Of a stretch of 42,912 bases of DNA, positions 1 through 9,487 are shown in pieces. Position 1 is the stretch's first letter. Each line of letters begins with the position of its first letter. The DNA is from Nocardia wallacei. Lineage in GTDB: Bacteria > Actinomycetota > Actinomycetes > Mycobacteriales > Mycobacteriaceae. A model generated the notes under the pieces. The model had not been told where the DNA came from, did no database searches, and was given only the letters and a program-made list of their open reading frames with translations. Where the stretch lies: the NCBI RefSeq assembly GCF_029869545.1, contig NZ_JARWQD010000300.1, forward strand, positions 1 through 42,912, read 5' to 3'. A program made the position numbers and the translations under genes.

Positions 1-140
1 GTCCGCGGCTGCGCGGCCGCGGCCGGTTCCAGCTCGACGGCCGTGGTAGCCGGCGGTGGGCTCGGCTCCCGCGTGGTCGAGTAGCTCGTGGTCGTCGGGG
101 TCGTGGTGACACCGGGCACGGTCGGCTCGAGCGGTTGCAT
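1..140 (-). CDS. Partial Pro/Thr-rich protein, N-terminal end only
   Basis: An open minus-strand frame begins at an ATG at 140 and runs off the left edge without a stop, giving 46 residues. The peptide is rich in Thr, Pro, Ala and Glu, with short runs such as TTTPTTTSYSTT and EPSPPPATT, and has no hydrophobic segment in the part seen. A TACCGT -10 box lies 7 nt before the ATG, the same arrangement as at the acetyltransferase gene at 6339, and this supports the start. It is divergent from the helicase gene. The function cannot be told from this fragment; it could be the disordered N-terminus of a membrane or secreted protein. Confidence 0.45.
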   Translation of the reverse strand, partial: MQPLEPTVPGVTTTPTTTSYSTTREPSPPPATTAVELEPAAAAQPR

Positions 141-153
141 AGGTCTCACGGTA
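141..153 (-). promoter_or_regulatory. -10 box and leaderless start of the partial gene
   Basis: On the minus strand TACCGT (148-153) is followed by 7 nt and then the ATG at 140. This spacing places the transcription start at or next to the start codon, so the mRNA is probably leaderless. Confidence 0.45.
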
Positions 154-188
154 TTGGGCCGACGGTCGGGGCGGCCACCGCCAGCAAG

Positions 189-202
189 TAAAGTACTGGT
201 CA
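189..202 (+). promoter_or_regulatory. -10 box and leaderless start of the helicase gene
   Basis: TAAAGT (189-194) is followed by 8 nt and the ATG at 203. There is no Shine-Dalgarno sequence, and the spacing fits a leaderless mRNA. Confidence 0.45.
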
Positions 203-1969
203 ATGAGCACCTCACCGGTCGACAGTGGTTCCCCAGCCGACGAGAGGGACGCAGCCGACCCGTCCTTCGCCGATCTCGGTATCGATGATCGCATCCTCGC
301 GGCCATCGCCGACGTCGGTTACGAGTCGCCGTCGCCCATCCAGGCGGCGACGATTCCGCCGCTGCTCACCGGGGCCGATGTGGTCGGCCTGGCACAGACC
401 GGCACGGGGAAGACGGCCGCGTTCGCGATCCCGATCCTGATGGGGTTGCAGGGCAAGGGCAAGGCGCCGCAGGCGCTGATCCTGGCCCCCACCCGCGAAC
501 TGGCGATCCAGGTGGCCGAGGCATTCGGCAAGTACTCCGCGCACATGCCGGGCGTGCACGTGCTGCCGATCTACGGCGGCCAGAACTACGCCGTGCAGTT
601 GTCGGGGCTGCGCCGCGGCGCGCAGGTCGTGGTCGGCACGCCGGGCCGCGTCATCGACCATCTCGAGCGAGGCACCCTCGACCTGTCCCAGCTGCGGTAC
701 CTGGTGCTGGACGAGGCCGACGAGATGCTCAAGATGGGCTTCCAGGACGATGTCGAACGCATCCTCGCCGACACCCCCACCGACAAGCAGGTGGCGCTGT
801 TCTCGGCGACCATGCCGGGCGCGATCCGCAAGATCTCCAAGCAGTATCTGAAGGATCCGGTCGAGATCACCGTCAAGTCCAAGACGGCGACGGCCACCAA
901 TATCACCCAGCGCTGGGTGCACGTCTCCCATCACCGCAAGCTCGATGCCCTGACGCGCATCCTCGAGGTCGAGCCCTTCGAGGCGATGATCATCTTCGTG
1001 CGCACCAAGCAGGCCACCGAGGAGCTCGCCGAGAAGCTGCGGTCGCGCGGGTATTCGGCGGCGGCCATCAACGGTGACATCGCCCAGAATCAGCGCGAGC
1101 GCACGATCGGGCAGCTGAAGTCGGGGGCGCTGGACATCCTGGTCGCCACCGACGTCGCCGCCCGCGGCCTGGACGTCGACCGCATCTCGCACGTGGTCAA
1201 CTACGACATCCCGCACGACACCGAGTCCTATGTGCACCGCATCGGCCGCACCGGGCGGGCCGGGCGCAGCGGCGAGGCGCTGCTGTTCGTGGCGCCGCGC
1301 GAGCGCCGGCTGCTGGATGCGATCGAGCGGGCCACGCGCCAGCCGCTGACCGAGATGCGGCTGCCGAGCGTGGAGGACGTGAACGCGCAGCGGGTGGTCA
1401 AGTTCCACGACGCCATCACCGAGAACCTGGCCTCGCCGAATCTGGCGCTGTTCCGCAAGCTGATCGAGGACTACGAGGCCGAGCACAACATCCCGCTCGC
1501 CGACATCGCGGCCGCGCTCGCGGTCGGCGGGCACGACGGCGACAACTTCTTCATGGAGCCCGAGCCGGAACCGGAGCGCCGCGAACGGGGCCCGCGCAAG
1601 TTCGACGACCGGGAACGCCGCCGCGAGCCGGGCGGGCAGCACCGCACCACGGGCGCCGATATGGCGACCTACCGCATCGCCGTCGGCAAGCGCCACCGGG
1701 TCGTGCCGGGCGCGATCGTCGGCGCCATCGCCAACGAGGGCGGCCTGCGCCGCAGCGATTTCGGGCACATCAGCATCCGCCCCGACCACAGCCTGGTCGA
1801 ATTACCGGCCGATCTGCCCCCGGAGACCCTCGACGCCCTGCGCCGCACCCGCATCAGCGGCATCCTCATCCAGCTGCAGCCCGACCAGGGCCCGCCCGGC
1901 CACCGCTCCATGAGCCGCGGCCCCCGCCGCGAATACCGCCGCCCCGACCGCCGCAAGCCCCGCTCCTGA
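203..1969 (+). CDS. deaD: DEAD-box ATP-dependent RNA helicase (DeaD/CsdA type)
   Basis: This 588-residue protein unwinds RNA duplexes using ATP, and the family acts in ribosome assembly and cold-shock RNA remodelling. All helicase motifs can be read in order: Q motif ([12 protein letters not shown], about 44-55), Walker A AQTGTGKT (64-71), PTRELA, TPGR, DEAD (170-173), SAT (201-203), ARGLDVDRI and HRIGRTGR (from about 345). A charged linker rich in Arg, Glu and Gly (about 450-480) leads into a C-terminal DbpA-type RNA-binding domain (about 487-560, [11 protein letters not shown]...[13 protein letters not shown]). That domain separates DeaD/DbpA proteins from short RhlE proteins. The Arg-rich tail ends in [14 protein letters not shown]. 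The ATG at 203 lacks a ribosome site but has a -10 box directly upstream. It stands alone, convergent with the exported-protein gene. Confidence 0.93.
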   Translation: MSTSPVDSGSPADERDAADPSFADLGIDDRILAAIADVGYESPSPIQAATIPPLLTGADVVGLAQTGTGKTAAFAIPILMGLQGKGKAPQALILAPTRELAIQVAEAFGKYSAHMPGVHVLPIYGGQNYAVQLSGLRRGAQVVVGTPGRVIDHLERGTLDLSQLRYLVLDEADEMLKMGFQDDVERILADTPTDKQVALFSATMPGAIRKISKQYLKDPVEITVKSKTATATNITQRWVHVSHHRKLDALTRILEVEPFEAMIIFVRTKQATEELAEKLRSRGYSAAAINGDIAQNQRERTIGQLKSGALDILVATDVAARGLDVDRISHVVNYDIPHDTESYVHRIGRTGRAGRSGEALLFVAPRERRLLDAIERATRQPLTEMRLPSVEDVNAQRVVKFHDAITENLASPNLALFRKLIEDYEAEHNIPLADIAAALAVGGHDGDNFFMEPEPEPERRERGPRKFDDRERRREPGGQHRTTGADMATYRIAVGKRHRVVPGAIVGAIANEGGLRRSDFGHISIRPDHSLVELPADLPPETLDALRRTRISGILIQLQPDQGPPGHRSMSRGPRREYRRPDRRKPRS

Positions 1970-2025
1970 CCCGAGGGCGGGAGTTGGGGGCCTGCGCGGG
2001 TTGAAAAGAGTCGGCTCTGGCCCCG

Positions 2026-2691
2026 CTAGCCCGCGGGTTTGGGCTTGGGGGCGTAGGGGTCGGTGAGGGGGTTGGGGTAGACCGTGATGACGCCTACCGT
2101 GGGGGCCATGACGCAGGTGGCGCCGGGGTAGCCGATGGTGCCCCACATGCTCGCGATGATGGTGCCGGGGCCGCTGTCGACCGTCTTGGACAGGCTGGGC
2201 GTGCCGAAGTCGGTGCGCTCGTCGAGGGCTGCGGTGCCGCTGCGGCCGTTGCCGGTGTTGAGCCAGGAGACCGTCAGGCCGGACGCGATGGGGTAGCCCG
2301 ACATGTTCGGAGTGGCCTGGAAGCGCACCGTGCCGTACTCGCCCGCGATCCCGCGGTCCGGGCCCGGGACACCGGCGGCGCCCGCGACGGCGGTCAGCGA
2401 GATGGGGAAGTTGGTGCCGCAGCCGAAGGTCGGCGCCTGGTACCAGAACGGCGTGAAGCCGCCCGCGATGTTGTCGAGCTTGGCGGCGCTGATCAGATGC
2501 GCCGTCTTCGCCAGCGAGTCGACACCGGCCCGGGCGGCGGGGTCGGTGCCCGCCTCGGTGGTGAGCCGCTCGACGGCGGCGTCGATCGGCGAGGCGGTGG
2601 GTTCGGCGGCGGCGCTGCCGAAGGTCGCGGCCGTGCCCAGTCCGCAGGCGGCCGCGATCGCGACCAGACGCGCGAAGGTCTTGCCGTTCAC
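2026..2691 (-). CDS. Exported protein of unknown function
   Basis: A 221-residue protein starting at GTG 2691 with AAGGAG 8 nt upstream. Residues 1-29 are a classical signal peptide: NGKTFAR, then a hydrophobic Ala/Gly-rich core, then an A-x-A type cleavage site near SAAA-EP. The mature part has two Cys (in FGCGTNF and GATCVMAP) that could form a disulfide, and many Gly, Thr and Pro, suggesting an extracellular beta-rich fold. The C-terminus is Pro/Lys-rich (DPYAPKPKPAG). I do not recognise a named domain. Secretion is well supported; the function is not known. Confidence 0.7.
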   Translation of the reverse strand: MNGKTFARLVAIAAACGLGTAATFGSAAAEPTASPIDAAVERLTTEAGTDPAARAGVDSLAKTAHLISAAKLDNIAGGFTPFWYQAPTFGCGTNFPISLTAVAGAAGVPGPDRGIAGEYGTVRFQATPNMSGYPIASGLTVSWLNTGNGRSGTAALDERTDFGTPSLSKTVDSGPGTIIASMWGTIGYPGATCVMAPTVGVITVYPNPLTDPYAPKPKPAG

Positions 2692-2923
2692 TTGTGGTGC
2701 TCCTTGTCGTGAACTCTCCGGCCGGCGAGGAGAGATCCCGGCGTCGCGTGGCGTCGTCGGGACGAGCGCGGCCCGTCCGCAGCAACCTACCAGGACCCGG
2801 CCGGCTCACTGTCGACTCGGGCCCGCGGAATCCGGCCGATCCGGGCTTGTGATCCACCTGACAGCGTCAGATTACCGAGGGGTAAGTTCGACATCGGACA
2901 TCCGAACACGGTGGGAGACGCCC

Positions 2924-4096
<1,173 letters not shown>

Positions 4097-4105
4097 GGCG
4101 CAGCC

Positions 4106-5233
4106 ATGGATTTCGAACTCACCGATGAACAGGTCCTGTTGCGCGATACGGTGCGCGACCTGCTGGCCCGCGCCTACGATCCGGAGTCCCGGCTCAAGGT
4201 CCTCGAGACCGATCTCGGCTGGAGCCGCGAGGTGTGGTCGCAGCTGGCCGAATTGGGCGTGCTGGGACTGAGTTTCGCCGAGGAGGACGGCGGCGCGGGC
4301 GCGGGACCGGTGGAGACCATGGTGGTCATGGAGGAGATCGGCCGCCGCCTGGCGCCGGAGCCGCTGCTGGATGCCGTGCTGCTGCCGGGCGGCCTGATCG
4401 CCCGGCTGGGTTCGCCCGCGCAGCGGCAGCGGGTGCTGCCGGAGGTGGCGGCGGGCACGAAGCTGCTCGCCCTGGCGCACGACGAGCCCGGCTCCCGCTG
4501 GCCCGCAACCCAGGTCACGACCCGGGCCGAGGCCGACGGCGACGGCTACCGCCTGACCGGTGTGAAGAATCCGGTGGCACACGGCGATTGCGCCGACGAC
4601 CTGGTGGTGAGCGCGGTGCTGCCGGACGGTGTGGTCGGGCTGTTCCTGGTCGCGGCCGACGCCGAGGGCGTGCTGCGCAAGCCGTACCGGACCTTCGACG
4701 AGCGCCGCGGGGCCCAGGTGGAATTCACCGCCGCCCCGGCCGAATTGCTCGGCGATGCGGCGACCACCGGTGCGGCGCTCGCCGCGGAGATCGGGTCGGC
4801 ACAGGCGAGCCTGTGCGCGGAATCGGTCGGCGCGATGGCGGAGGCGCTGCGGCTGACGACCGATTACCTGAAGACCCGCAAGCAGTTCGGCGTTCCGCTG
4901 TCGAAGTTCCAGACGCTGACCCAGCGCGCGGCGAACATGTACGTCTCGCTGGAGCTGGCCCGCAGCATGAGCGTGTATCTCACCGCCGCCCTCGCCGACG
5001 GCGAGGCCGACGCGGTGCTGTCGTCGCGCGCCCGGCTCCAGGTGAGCGGCGCCGCACGGCATATCGGCCAGGAGGCGGTCCAGATGCACGGCGGTATCGG
5101 CATCACCACCGAGTATCCGGTCAGCCACTACACGGCGCGGCTGACCGCGATCGAGCGCACCTTCGGCGGCGGTCTCGACCATCTGCGGGTGCTCGGCCGG
5201 CAGGTGGGCGACTACGGACTGGTCGAGCTCTAG
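4106..5233 (+). CDS. Acyl-CoA dehydrogenase, probable partner subunit
   Basis: A 375-residue acyl-CoA dehydrogenase fold encoded 9 bp after its companion. The N-terminal helical domain (MDFELTDEQVLLRDTVRDLL) and C-terminal domain (TRKQFGVPLSKFQTLTQRAA, and QMHGGIGITTEYPVSHY) are clear. The middle domain lacks the usual FAD-binding E/T-x-GSD motif, and the C-terminal catalytic loop is replaced by ERTFGGG. This is the pattern of the non-catalytic or half-site subunit in FadE heterotetramers. The pair is therefore read as one enzyme; this is inference from family knowledge and gene order. It ends 4 bp before the end of the convergent lipoprotein gene. Confidence 0.85.
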   Translation: MDFELTDEQVLLRDTVRDLLARAYDPESRLKVLETDLGWSREVWSQLAELGVLGLSFAEEDGGAGAGPVETMVVMEEIGRRLAPEPLLDAVLLPGGLIARLGSPAQRQRVLPEVAAGTKLLALAHDEPGSRWPATQVTTRAEADGDGYRLTGVKNPVAHGDCADDLVVSAVLPDGVVGLFLVAADAEGVLRKPYRTFDERRGAQVEFTAAPAELLGDAATTGAALAAEIGSAQASLCAESVGAMAEALRLTTDYLKTRKQFGVPLSKFQTLTQRAANMYVSLELARSMSVYLTAALADGEADAVLSSRARLQVSGAARHIGQEAVQMHGGIGITTEYPVSHYTARLTAIERTFGGGLDHLRVLGRQVGDYGLVEL

Positions 5234-5237
5234 CGGC

Positions 5238-5750
5238 TCAGTTGTCCCACCCGTCCTCCGACGACGGCGCGTCCTGCGTGGTGGGCGCCGGGCGGGTCGT
5301 CGTCGGGCGGGTGGTGGTGATTCGCGGCCGCGTGGTCGTGGTGGTCGGGTCCGGGTCGTCGCTGGTCGCGGTGGGATCGCCGGGCCGGTGGTGCGGCGCG
5401 GGGAGGGTGGTGTCGACCGCGGAGACGGTGGCGCCCGCGCTCGTGGGGGTGCCGAAGGGGGTGCGCCGCGGCGGCGGATTCACCGCGACCCGCCAACTGG
5501 GCGAGGGCGGGATGAGCACGCCCGGGGTGGTGGTGCCCGAGGGGGTCGCGCTCCCCGCGGGCGCGGATTGCAGGTCCGCCTGCAGCGGGGGCGGGGAGAC
5601 GTAGACGTCGCGCTGGCCCAGGCCGCAGGAGCCGATGAGCACCAGCCCGAGCGAGACCGCGCCGGCGGCGGCCGCCGGTCCGGCCACTCGGGGGTTCAGG
5701 CGGCGTGGGGTGTCGTCCGCGCGTCCCCCCGAACCCGCCCTGTTCTCCAT
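5238..5750 (-). CDS. Probable Pro/Thr-rich lipoprotein
   Basis: A 170-residue protein starting at ATG 5750 with GAGGAG 10 nt upstream. The first ~22 residues are charged and Gly-rich. Residues about 23-41 are a hydrophobic segment (AGPAAAAGAVSLGLVLIGSC) ending in a lipobox-like I-G-S-C at Cys42, so lipid attachment is likely. The rest is low-complexity Pro, Thr and Ser with repeated TTTRP and ITTTRPTTTRP units, typical of an extended cell-wall-spanning stalk. No enzymatic domain is visible. Alternatively Cys42 is not modified and the segment is a single membrane anchor. Confidence 0.6.
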   Translation of the reverse strand: MENRAGSGGRADDTPRRLNPRVAGPAAAAGAVSLGLVLIGSCGLGQRDVYVSPPPLQADLQSAPAGSATPSGTTTPGVLIPPSPSWRVAVNPPPRRTPFGTPTSAGATVSAVDTTLPAPHHRPGDPTATSDDPDPTTTTTRPRITTTRPTTTRPAPTTQDAPSSEDGWDN

Positions 5751-5860
5751 GGGTCCGCCGCTCCTCGTACGTGTCGGGTGGGCCTCACCTTAGCCAAGGC
5801 GGGGCTGTCGGGCCAGACGGGCCGAACCTTGCGCAAGATACCGGAAATGCATCTCAAACA

Positions 5861-5888
5861 GTGACGGGTCACATATCGAAACGGTCAC
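5861..5888. promoter_or_regulatory. Palindrome GTGAC-GG-GTCAC with extra half site
   Basis: A perfect 5-bp inverted repeat, GTGAC-GG-GTCAC (5861-5872), is followed by a second GGTCAC at 5883-5888. It lies in the 279-bp region between the lipoprotein gene (minus) and the small membrane protein gene (plus), so it could be an operator for either. No regulator is identified. Confidence 0.3.
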
Positions 5889-6029
5889 TTCGGCGTGTCG
5901 TTCGCACGTGTCGTGTGCCGATTCGGCAACGGGGAACTACCTTGTGTGAGAAGTTACACGTGCGACGCCTGAAGATTGCTGATGGCACTGCTGAATTCGC
6001 AGATCGGCGGGCGTCATCTAGGAGTGGTG

Positions 6030-6281
6030 ATGGGAGCGTACTCGACATCCCCGCTACGCGCGGTGTCGCAGAACGATTCGGACGCAACCGAATCCGGGCG
6101 CACGGCCTGGGCGATCGCGGCCCGCGTGGCGGCGTGGTTGATCTTCCTCGGCGGCGTGGCCGGTGCGGTGCTGGGCATCGCCGATCTACGCGTGCTGATC
6201 ACGGTCGCGGGCCTGATCCTGGCCTGCACCGCCGGACTGGTGCTGCTGAAGCTGCGCGCGGACGCCAACGGCCCGGTGTGA
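6030..6281 (+). CDS. Small membrane protein with two transmembrane segments
   Basis: An 83-residue protein. The ATG at 6030 is preferred over the TTG at 5976 in the same frame because AGGAG lies 5 nt before it. The N-terminal 25 residues are polar (SQNDSDATESGRTA). Two hydrophobic helices follow (AARVAAWLIFLGGVAGAVLGI and VLITVAGLILACTAGLVLLKL) with a short polar turn (ADLR) between them. It ends 57 bp before the acetyltransferase start. No known domain is recognised. Confidence 0.6.
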   Translation: MGAYSTSPLRAVSQNDSDATESGRTAWAIAARVAAWLIFLGGVAGAVLGIADLRVLITVAGLILACTAGLVLLKLRADANGPV

Positions 6282-6325
6282 TTCCGCGGTACCGCAAAGC
6301 GGTGGGCCGCGGCCGATAACGCGCC

Positions 6326-6338
6326 TACCGTGGCGAGT
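6326..6338 (+). promoter_or_regulatory. -10 box and leaderless start of the GNAT gene
   Basis: TACCGT (6326-6331) is followed by 7 nt and the ATG at 6339, with no Shine-Dalgarno sequence. It is the same hexamer and spacing as at 141-153. This argues for the ATG at 6339 over the in-frame GTG at 6330, which lies inside the -10 box. Confidence 0.5.
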
Positions 6339-7154
6339 ATGAGGATCGAACTGACCGACGATGCGGCCGAGTTCCAGCGTCGCACGGCGGCGTTTCTGGG
6401 GCGGGATCCCCTGCTGCATACCGTCATCGCCACCGTGGTGGAGAGCTATGTCACCGGATTGTCGGACGGGCCCGCGGTTTTCGCGGCGGTGCACGTCGAC
6501 GGCGCGGTGATCGGTGCCAGCATGTGCACCGCCGGGCACAGCGTCTATCTGGGCGGCGTGCCCGATCCGGCGGTGCCGGACCTGGCCGCGGCCTTCGAGG
6601 AGCGGGTTCCCGCCGCGCCCGGGGTGGAGGGCCCGCCCGGTACCGCGCTGGTCTTCGCGGAACGCTGGAGCGCGCTGTGCGGCAGCAAGTTCCGGATGGA
6701 CGTGGCGAGCAGGCTGTACCAGCTCGGCGAGCTGTCGATGCCGCAGGTGCCCGGAACCGCCCGCCGCGCCGGCGAATCCGATATCGAGCTGTGCGCGCAA
6801 TGGTCCGAGCAGATGCGCCGCGAGGTGGGAATCGGACTGAGCGCCGATGCCATTCGCGCTCGCGTCGCGCTGGGCCGCTGGTGGCTGTGGGAGGACGAGG
6901 GGCGACCGGTGTGCATGGTCGCCCACCAGGCCCGGGCCTACGGCTGGACGCGCATCGGTCCCGTCTACACCCCGCCCGAGGCGCGCGGCCACGGCTACGC
7001 CAGCGGCCTCACCGCCCACGTCGCCCAGTTGTTGCGCGACAGCGGTTCCGGGGTCTGCCTGTTCACCGATCTCGCCAACCCCACCTCGAACAAGATCTAT
7101 CGCTCGATCGGCTTCGAACCGGTCCGCAACTTCGCGCACTACGAATTCGTCTGA
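6339..7154 (+). CDS. GNAT family N-acetyltransferase
   Basis: A 271-residue protein whose C-terminal half is a GNAT domain. The acetyl-CoA pyrophosphate-binding motif A reads PPEARGHGYAS (the R-G-H-G-Y-A loop), followed by an amphipathic helix (LTAHVAQLLRDSG) and the motif B region NPTSNKIYRSIGFEPV, all typical of single-substrate acetyltransferases. The N-terminal ~130 residues are less conserved and may be a degenerate second GNAT fold or a substrate domain. It transfers acetyl from acetyl-CoA to an unknown amine. It ends with a 16-bp tail-to-tail overlap with the flavin monooxygenase gene, whose stop is at 7139. Confidence 0.8.
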   Translation: MRIELTDDAAEFQRRTAAFLGRDPLLHTVIATVVESYVTGLSDGPAVFAAVHVDGAVIGASMCTAGHSVYLGGVPDPAVPDLAAAFEERVPAAPGVEGPPGTALVFAERWSALCGSKFRMDVASRLYQLGELSMPQVPGTARRAGESDIELCAQWSEQMRREVGIGLSADAIRARVALGRWWLWEDEGRPVCMVAHQARAYGWTRIGPVYTPPEARGHGYASGLTAHVAQLLRDSGSGVCLFTDLANPTSNKIYRSIGFEPVRNFAHYEFV

Positions 7155-8704
7155 GCGGGAGCGCCCGGCACGACATCGCCTGCCCGGGATGCGCTGCCCA
7201 GCAGGCGATCCAGGGCCGTCCGCAGCGCACCGCCGGGGTCGCCCGGTAGCGTCGGCGATCGCCAGGCGACGATCTGGTCCGGCCGCACCAGCAGTGCGCC
7301 GGAGGCGGTGAGACCGGCTGCCGTGCACCACTTCTCGTCCATCTCGTGGACGGCCAGCCCGAGATCCGGTGTCCGCCAACGTCGTCTGTCGGGGCCGGTG
7401 AGCAGGGCGAAGTCGCGGTCGGCCAGGTCGAGGCTGCTGCGGCCGTCGGGCAGCACACCGTGCGGCACGCGCGTTCCCGGTTGACCGGACAGGTCGAGAC
7501 GCCCCATCGTGTGGGCGCTCGCGTCGGAGACGATGGCGCCGTTGGTGTATCGCGTGCCGAGGATCAGGGCGATCGGGTCGGCCAGCGGGGTCCCGTCGGT
7601 GGATTCGGTGTTCAGCGCGCGCAGGTTCGCGGTGCGCACGCTGGATTGGTCGGCGGTGAACCATCCGACGGGACGGCGTTCGGCGTGATAACTGTCCAGC
7701 AGTGCGGGATCGGCCCTGCCGCGCAGCACGTAGGCCAGCTTCCACGCCAGATTGTGCGCATCCTGAATCCCGGTATTGGCGCCCGCGGCCGCGTACGGCG
7801 GCATCACGTGCGCGGCGTCCCCGGCCAGGAACACGCGGCCCGACCGATAGCGGTCGGCCACGAACATGCCCGGCTCCCAGGGCAGGACGCTCAGCAGCTC
7901 GATCTCGACGTCGGGCACGCCGATCGCGGTGCGCAGCGCATCCGGCCACTGCTCGCGCGGCCGGTCGACGCCGTCGGAGGTGGTGAAGATCCAGCGTTGC
8001 GCCCCGTCGACGGAGACGAAAGCGCCGGGGGCGGCGTCGTTCTCGATCTGACAGAGATTGAATTCCCGGCCGCGCACCAGCTCTCGCAGATCGGCGCGGA
8101 AGTAGACGTTCACGGCGCGGCCGAGGGTGCCGCGGCCGCTGCGCGGGATGCCGAGGCGCTGCCGGATCGGGCTCGCGGCGCCGTCGGCCGCGATCAGATA
8201 GTCCGCCCGCAGTCGTTCGACGGTGCCGTCGCCGGATCGGACCGTCGCGCGCACGCCGCTCTCGTCCGTGGCGAAATCGGTGAGTTCCACCCCGAAGCGA
8301 ATATCGGCCCCGCGGGCGGTGGCCAGGCGTCGCAGTACCGGTTCCAGCAGGTCCTGGGCGCACAGGCAGCTGGTCGCCGGGGTGATGGCGGCCCAGTCCG
8401 GCATGCCGCCGGGCAGCGTGAACGGTAGCGCGGTGGCCTGGGCGAGTGTGGGACCGGCCGCCATCGCCTGATATTCGGCCAGGCCGCTTGCGGCGTCGAG
8501 GACCTCACCGGCGATGCCGAGCTGCCCGAACAGCTCCATCGTGCGCAGGTTGACACGCCGTGCCTTCGGCTGCGGCGAGGTCGTCGTCCGGCGCTCCACC
8601 AGCACGGTATCCACGCCGTGGTGGCGCAGGAACAGGGCCGCGGACAGTCCGACCAGGCCGCCACCGGCGATCAGAACCCGAGGTGCGTGTACATTGTACA
8701 TCAT
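7139..8704 (-). CDS. FAD-dependent aromatic monooxygenase
   Basis: A 521-residue class A flavin monooxygenase. The dinucleotide motif is at 14-19 (VLIAGGGLVGLSAALFLRHH), the DG motif reads YLIAADGAASPIRQRLGI (about 168-185), and the GD motif reads RVFLAGDAAHVMPPYAAAGA (about 288-307). The C-terminal thioredoxin-like extension, with DRDFALLTGPDRR and LLVRPDQIVAWR, is typical of polyketide and phenolic hydroxylases such as PgaE/RdmE and of antibiotic-inactivating enzymes. It would use NAD(P)H and O2 to hydroxylate an aromatic substrate. Two ATGs are adjacent (8704, 8701). No ribosome site precedes them; a tandem palindrome overlaps the start, and the divergent TetR gene is probably its regulator. 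The substrate is unknown. Confidence 0.85.
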   Translation of the reverse strand: MMYNVHAPRVLIAGGGLVGLSAALFLRHHGVDTVLVERRTTTSPQPKARRVNLRTMELFGQLGIAGEVLDAASGLAEYQAMAAGPTLAQATALPFTLPGGMPDWAAITPATSCLCAQDLLEPVLRRLATARGADIRFGVELTDFATDESGVRATVRSGDGTVERLRADYLIAADGAASPIRQRLGIPRSGRGTLGRAVNVYFRADLRELVRGREFNLCQIENDAAPGAFVSVDGAQRWIFTTSDGVDRPREQWPDALRTAIGVPDVEIELLSVLPWEPGMFVADRYRSGRVFLAGDAAHVMPPYAAAGANTGIQDAHNLAWKLAYVLRGRADPALLDSYHAERRPVGWFTADQSSVRTANLRALNTESTDGTPLADPIALILGTRYTNGAIVSDASAHTMGRLDLSGQPGTRVPHGVLPDGRSSLDLADRDFALLTGPDRRRWRTPDLGLAVHEMDEKWCTAAGLTASGALLVRPDQIVAWRSPTLPGDPGGALRTALDRLLGSASRAGDVVPGAPAQTNS

Positions 8705-8719
8705 GTGTACGTTGTACAC
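8687..8719. promoter_or_regulatory. Tandem TetR-type operator
   Basis: There are two palindromes: GTGTAC-ATT-GTACAT (8687-8701) and GTGTAC-GTT-GTACAC (8705-8719, perfect). Their centres are 18 bp apart. They lie between the divergent monooxygenase and TetR genes, and the first covers the monooxygenase start codons, so bound repressor would block both transcription and early translation. A TetR dimer of the neighbouring gene is the obvious ligand. Confidence 0.65.
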
Positions 8720-8749
8720 GAATGATTGAATGCGGGCAAGGAGGTGCAC

Positions 8750-9484
8750 GTGACGGAGGAGTCGTCGCCCGGCCCGCTGATCTGGTCGCTGCCCGAGCCG
8801 CCGGGCAGGCCGACCACGAGCCTGAGCCGGTCGGACATTCTGCGCGCCGCGATGGCGGTCGCCGATGCCGAGGGCGCGCGCGGACTGACCATGCGCCGGG
8901 TGGCGACCGCGGTCGGCGCCTCGACGCCGATGTCGCTGTACCGCTACGTCGGCTCCAAGGACGGGCTGGTCGACCTGATGATCGATGCCGTCTACGGCGA
9001 GATTCCGCTGAGCGCACCGCCTTCGGACTCCTGGCGGTCGGCGCTGGAGCGGCTGACGATGGATTCCTGGACCGTCATCGAGCGGCATCTGTGGTTCGGC
9101 GAGCTGGTGTACTCGCGGCCGCCGATCGGTCCGCATGCCCTGCGCTACTTCGATTTCCGGTTCGCGCTGCTGGAACCGCTGGGGCTCTCGGCCGACGACC
9201 TGACGCTGATCACCGGGGCCGTCGACGGCCATCTGTTCGGCACGGCACTGCAATACGCCGAGGAGCAGCGGATGCGCGCGCGGGCAGGGCTGCGCAGCGA
9301 GGAGGAACTCGCGGCGGCGGCGCGCCCGCTGCTGGAACCGATGCTGGCCGACGGCCGCTATCCGGCCTTCGCCCGCTGGTTCCACGGCCGCACCGGCGCC
9401 GGGCCGGGCGATCCGGTCTCCTGGACGCTGGGCTGCCTGCTGGACGGGCTCACCGAGCGGTTCGGGTTGCCCGGGTCCGGCTAG
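8750..9484 (+). CDS. TetR family transcriptional regulator
   Basis: A 244-residue regulator. The GTG at 8750 is chosen because a near-perfect AAGGAGGT (8738-8745) sits just upstream; an in-frame TTG at 8726 would place this ribosome site inside the gene. The N-terminal helix-turn-helix is clear (SRSDILRAAMAVADAEG..., LTMRRVATAVGASTPMSLYR, YVGSKDGLVDLMIDAVYGEI). The C-terminal half has the layout of the TetR_C family found in tetracycline-repressor-like and antibiotic-responsive regulators. It is divergent from the flavin monooxygenase with a tandem palindrome between them. It very likely represses both genes until an aromatic ligand, possibly the substrate, binds. Confidence 0.87.
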   Translation: MTEESSPGPLIWSLPEPPGRPTTSLSRSDILRAAMAVADAEGARGLTMRRVATAVGASTPMSLYRYVGSKDGLVDLMIDAVYGEIPLSAPPSDSWRSALERLTMDSWTVIERHLWFGELVYSRPPIGPHALRYFDFRFALLEPLGLSADDLTLITGAVDGHLFGTALQYAEEQRMRARAGLRSEEELAAAARPLLEPMLADGRYPAFARWFHGRTGAGPGDPVSWTLGCLLDGLTERFGLPGSG

Positions 9485-9487
9485 GGA

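Noticed and set aside
212..1789. Long minus-strand frame opposite the helicase gene
   Set aside because: It mirrors the codon pattern of the helicase, has no recognisable domain and lies wholly over a gene with all DEAD-box motifs; it is a high-GC shadow.
1970..2025. Terminator between the helicase and exported-protein genes
   Set aside because: Only a 4-bp stem (AGAG/CTCT) could be found in the gap; too weak to report.
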